A stretch of 6,212 nucleotides of DNA from VBDM01 sp035702665 (GTDB lineage Bacteria > Pseudomonadota > Gammaproteobacteria > Burkholderiales > SG8-39), in NCBI GenBank assembly GCA_035702665.1, contig DASSQD010000113.1, positions 1-6,212 of the forward strand, in the 5' to 3' direction. Shown here one piece after another: positions 5,928-6,212 of the stretch; position 1 is the stretch's first letter, and the number at the start of each line of letters is the position of its first letter. Both the position numbers and the translations under genes were made by a program. Under the pieces are notes generated by a model. That model searched no databases and was not told the origin of the DNA. It saw only the letters and a program-made list of their open reading frames with translations.

Positions 5928-5952
5928 CGCGGGACAGCGTGGAGCGATCGAG

Positions 5953-6212
5953 ATGAGCAACCTGGCGAGGATTCTGGCAATTGCGTCGTTCTGCGGGGCG
6001 AGCAGCACCTGGGCGCAAGGCTATCCCTCCAAGCCCATCCACCTCGTCGTCGGCTTCCCGCCCGGAGGCGGCAACGACATCATCGCGCGCCTGGTCGGCG
6101 CGAAGATGCAGGAGGCCTGGGGCCAGCCGGTGGTGATCGAGAACAAGCCGGGCGCGAACTCGATCATCGCCACCGAGTTCGTCGCGAAGAGCGCGCCCGA
6201 CGGCTACACGCT
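5953..6212 (+). CDS. Bug/TctC-family periplasmic solute-binding protein, 3' end cut by window edge
   Basis: 86 complete codons are visible. The N-terminus is a secretion signal (short basic start, hydrophobic stretch, likely cleavage after Thr-Trp-Ala21), followed by the Bug hallmark YPSKPIHLVVGFPPGGGNDI, then GQPVVIENKPGANSIIA and APDGYT. Members are extracytoplasmic receptors of about 320-330 residues that bind carboxylates or other small polar molecules. Some feed tripartite tricarboxylate transporters, but many are orphans. In Bug proteins the loop after the first strand (here around PPGGGND) contacts the ligand carboxylate. Asn41-Asp42 replaces the frequent Thr/Ser-Asp of relatives, so the ligand cannot be named. 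GGAG at 5941-5944 is 8 nt from the ATG. It is transcribed divergently from the lipoprotein gene; whether transporter subunits follow is outside the window. Confidence 0.95.
   Translation, partial: MSNLARILAIASFCGASSTWAQGYPSKPIHLVVGFPPGGGNDIIARLVGAKMQEAWGQPVVIENKPGANSIIATEFVAKSAPDGYT

Noticed and set aside
5764..6042. 93-residue N-terminal extension of the lipoprotein frame
   Set aside because: It would overlap the divergent Bug gene, lacks a ribosome-binding site of note, and would bury the lipoprotein signal inside the protein.
1..6212. Defence system, CRISPR array, phage module or RNA gene
   Set aside because: I looked for regularly spaced repeats, nuclease/helicase/toxin motifs and tRNA-like folds, and saw none on either strand.

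Overview
This is a GC-rich window holding six protein-coding genes, two of them cut by the window edges. The strong G/C bias at third codon positions and a periplasmic Bug/TctC-type solute-binding protein at the right edge point to a Pseudomonadota genome. Betaproteobacteria (Burkholderiales-like) is most likely, because Bug proteins are massively expanded there. That placement is inference; no rRNA or other phylogenetic marker is present.

Left half (about 1-2886, all + strand): a close-packed run of four genes. These are the 3' part of a small cupin-fold protein; a REP-associated, IS200-like HUH tyrosine transposase (RAYT); a cation diffusion facilitator (CDF) metal exporter; and a ketopantoate-reductase-like (ApbA/PanE family) oxidoreductase. 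Gaps are 36 bp, a 23-bp overlap, and 4 bp, so the CDF and reductase genes are probably co-transcribed, perhaps with the RAYT. I see no pathway that joins all four. The RAYT is better read as a domesticated or decaying insertion that the CDF gene abuts.

Right half (about 2914-5763, - strand): one large gene for a 949-residue surface lipoprotein. It has a Gly-rich tether, five Ig/BACON-like beta-sandwich modules, one IPT/TIG-like module and a C-terminal beta-propeller-like domain. It converges on the reductase gene with only 27 bp between the stop codons and no convincing terminator.

A 189-bp divergent region (5764-5952) separates the lipoprotein from the Bug receptor. It holds back-to-back sigma70-like promoter candidates and a GC-rich hairpin in the lipoprotein leader.

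I found no tRNA, rRNA, CRISPR, phage gene or recognisable defence system. The points most worth a second look are the changed metal-site residues of the CDF transporter, the hairpin between its Shine-Dalgarno sequence and start codon, the RAYT and its adjacent palindrome, and the modular lipoprotein with its recently duplicated module.
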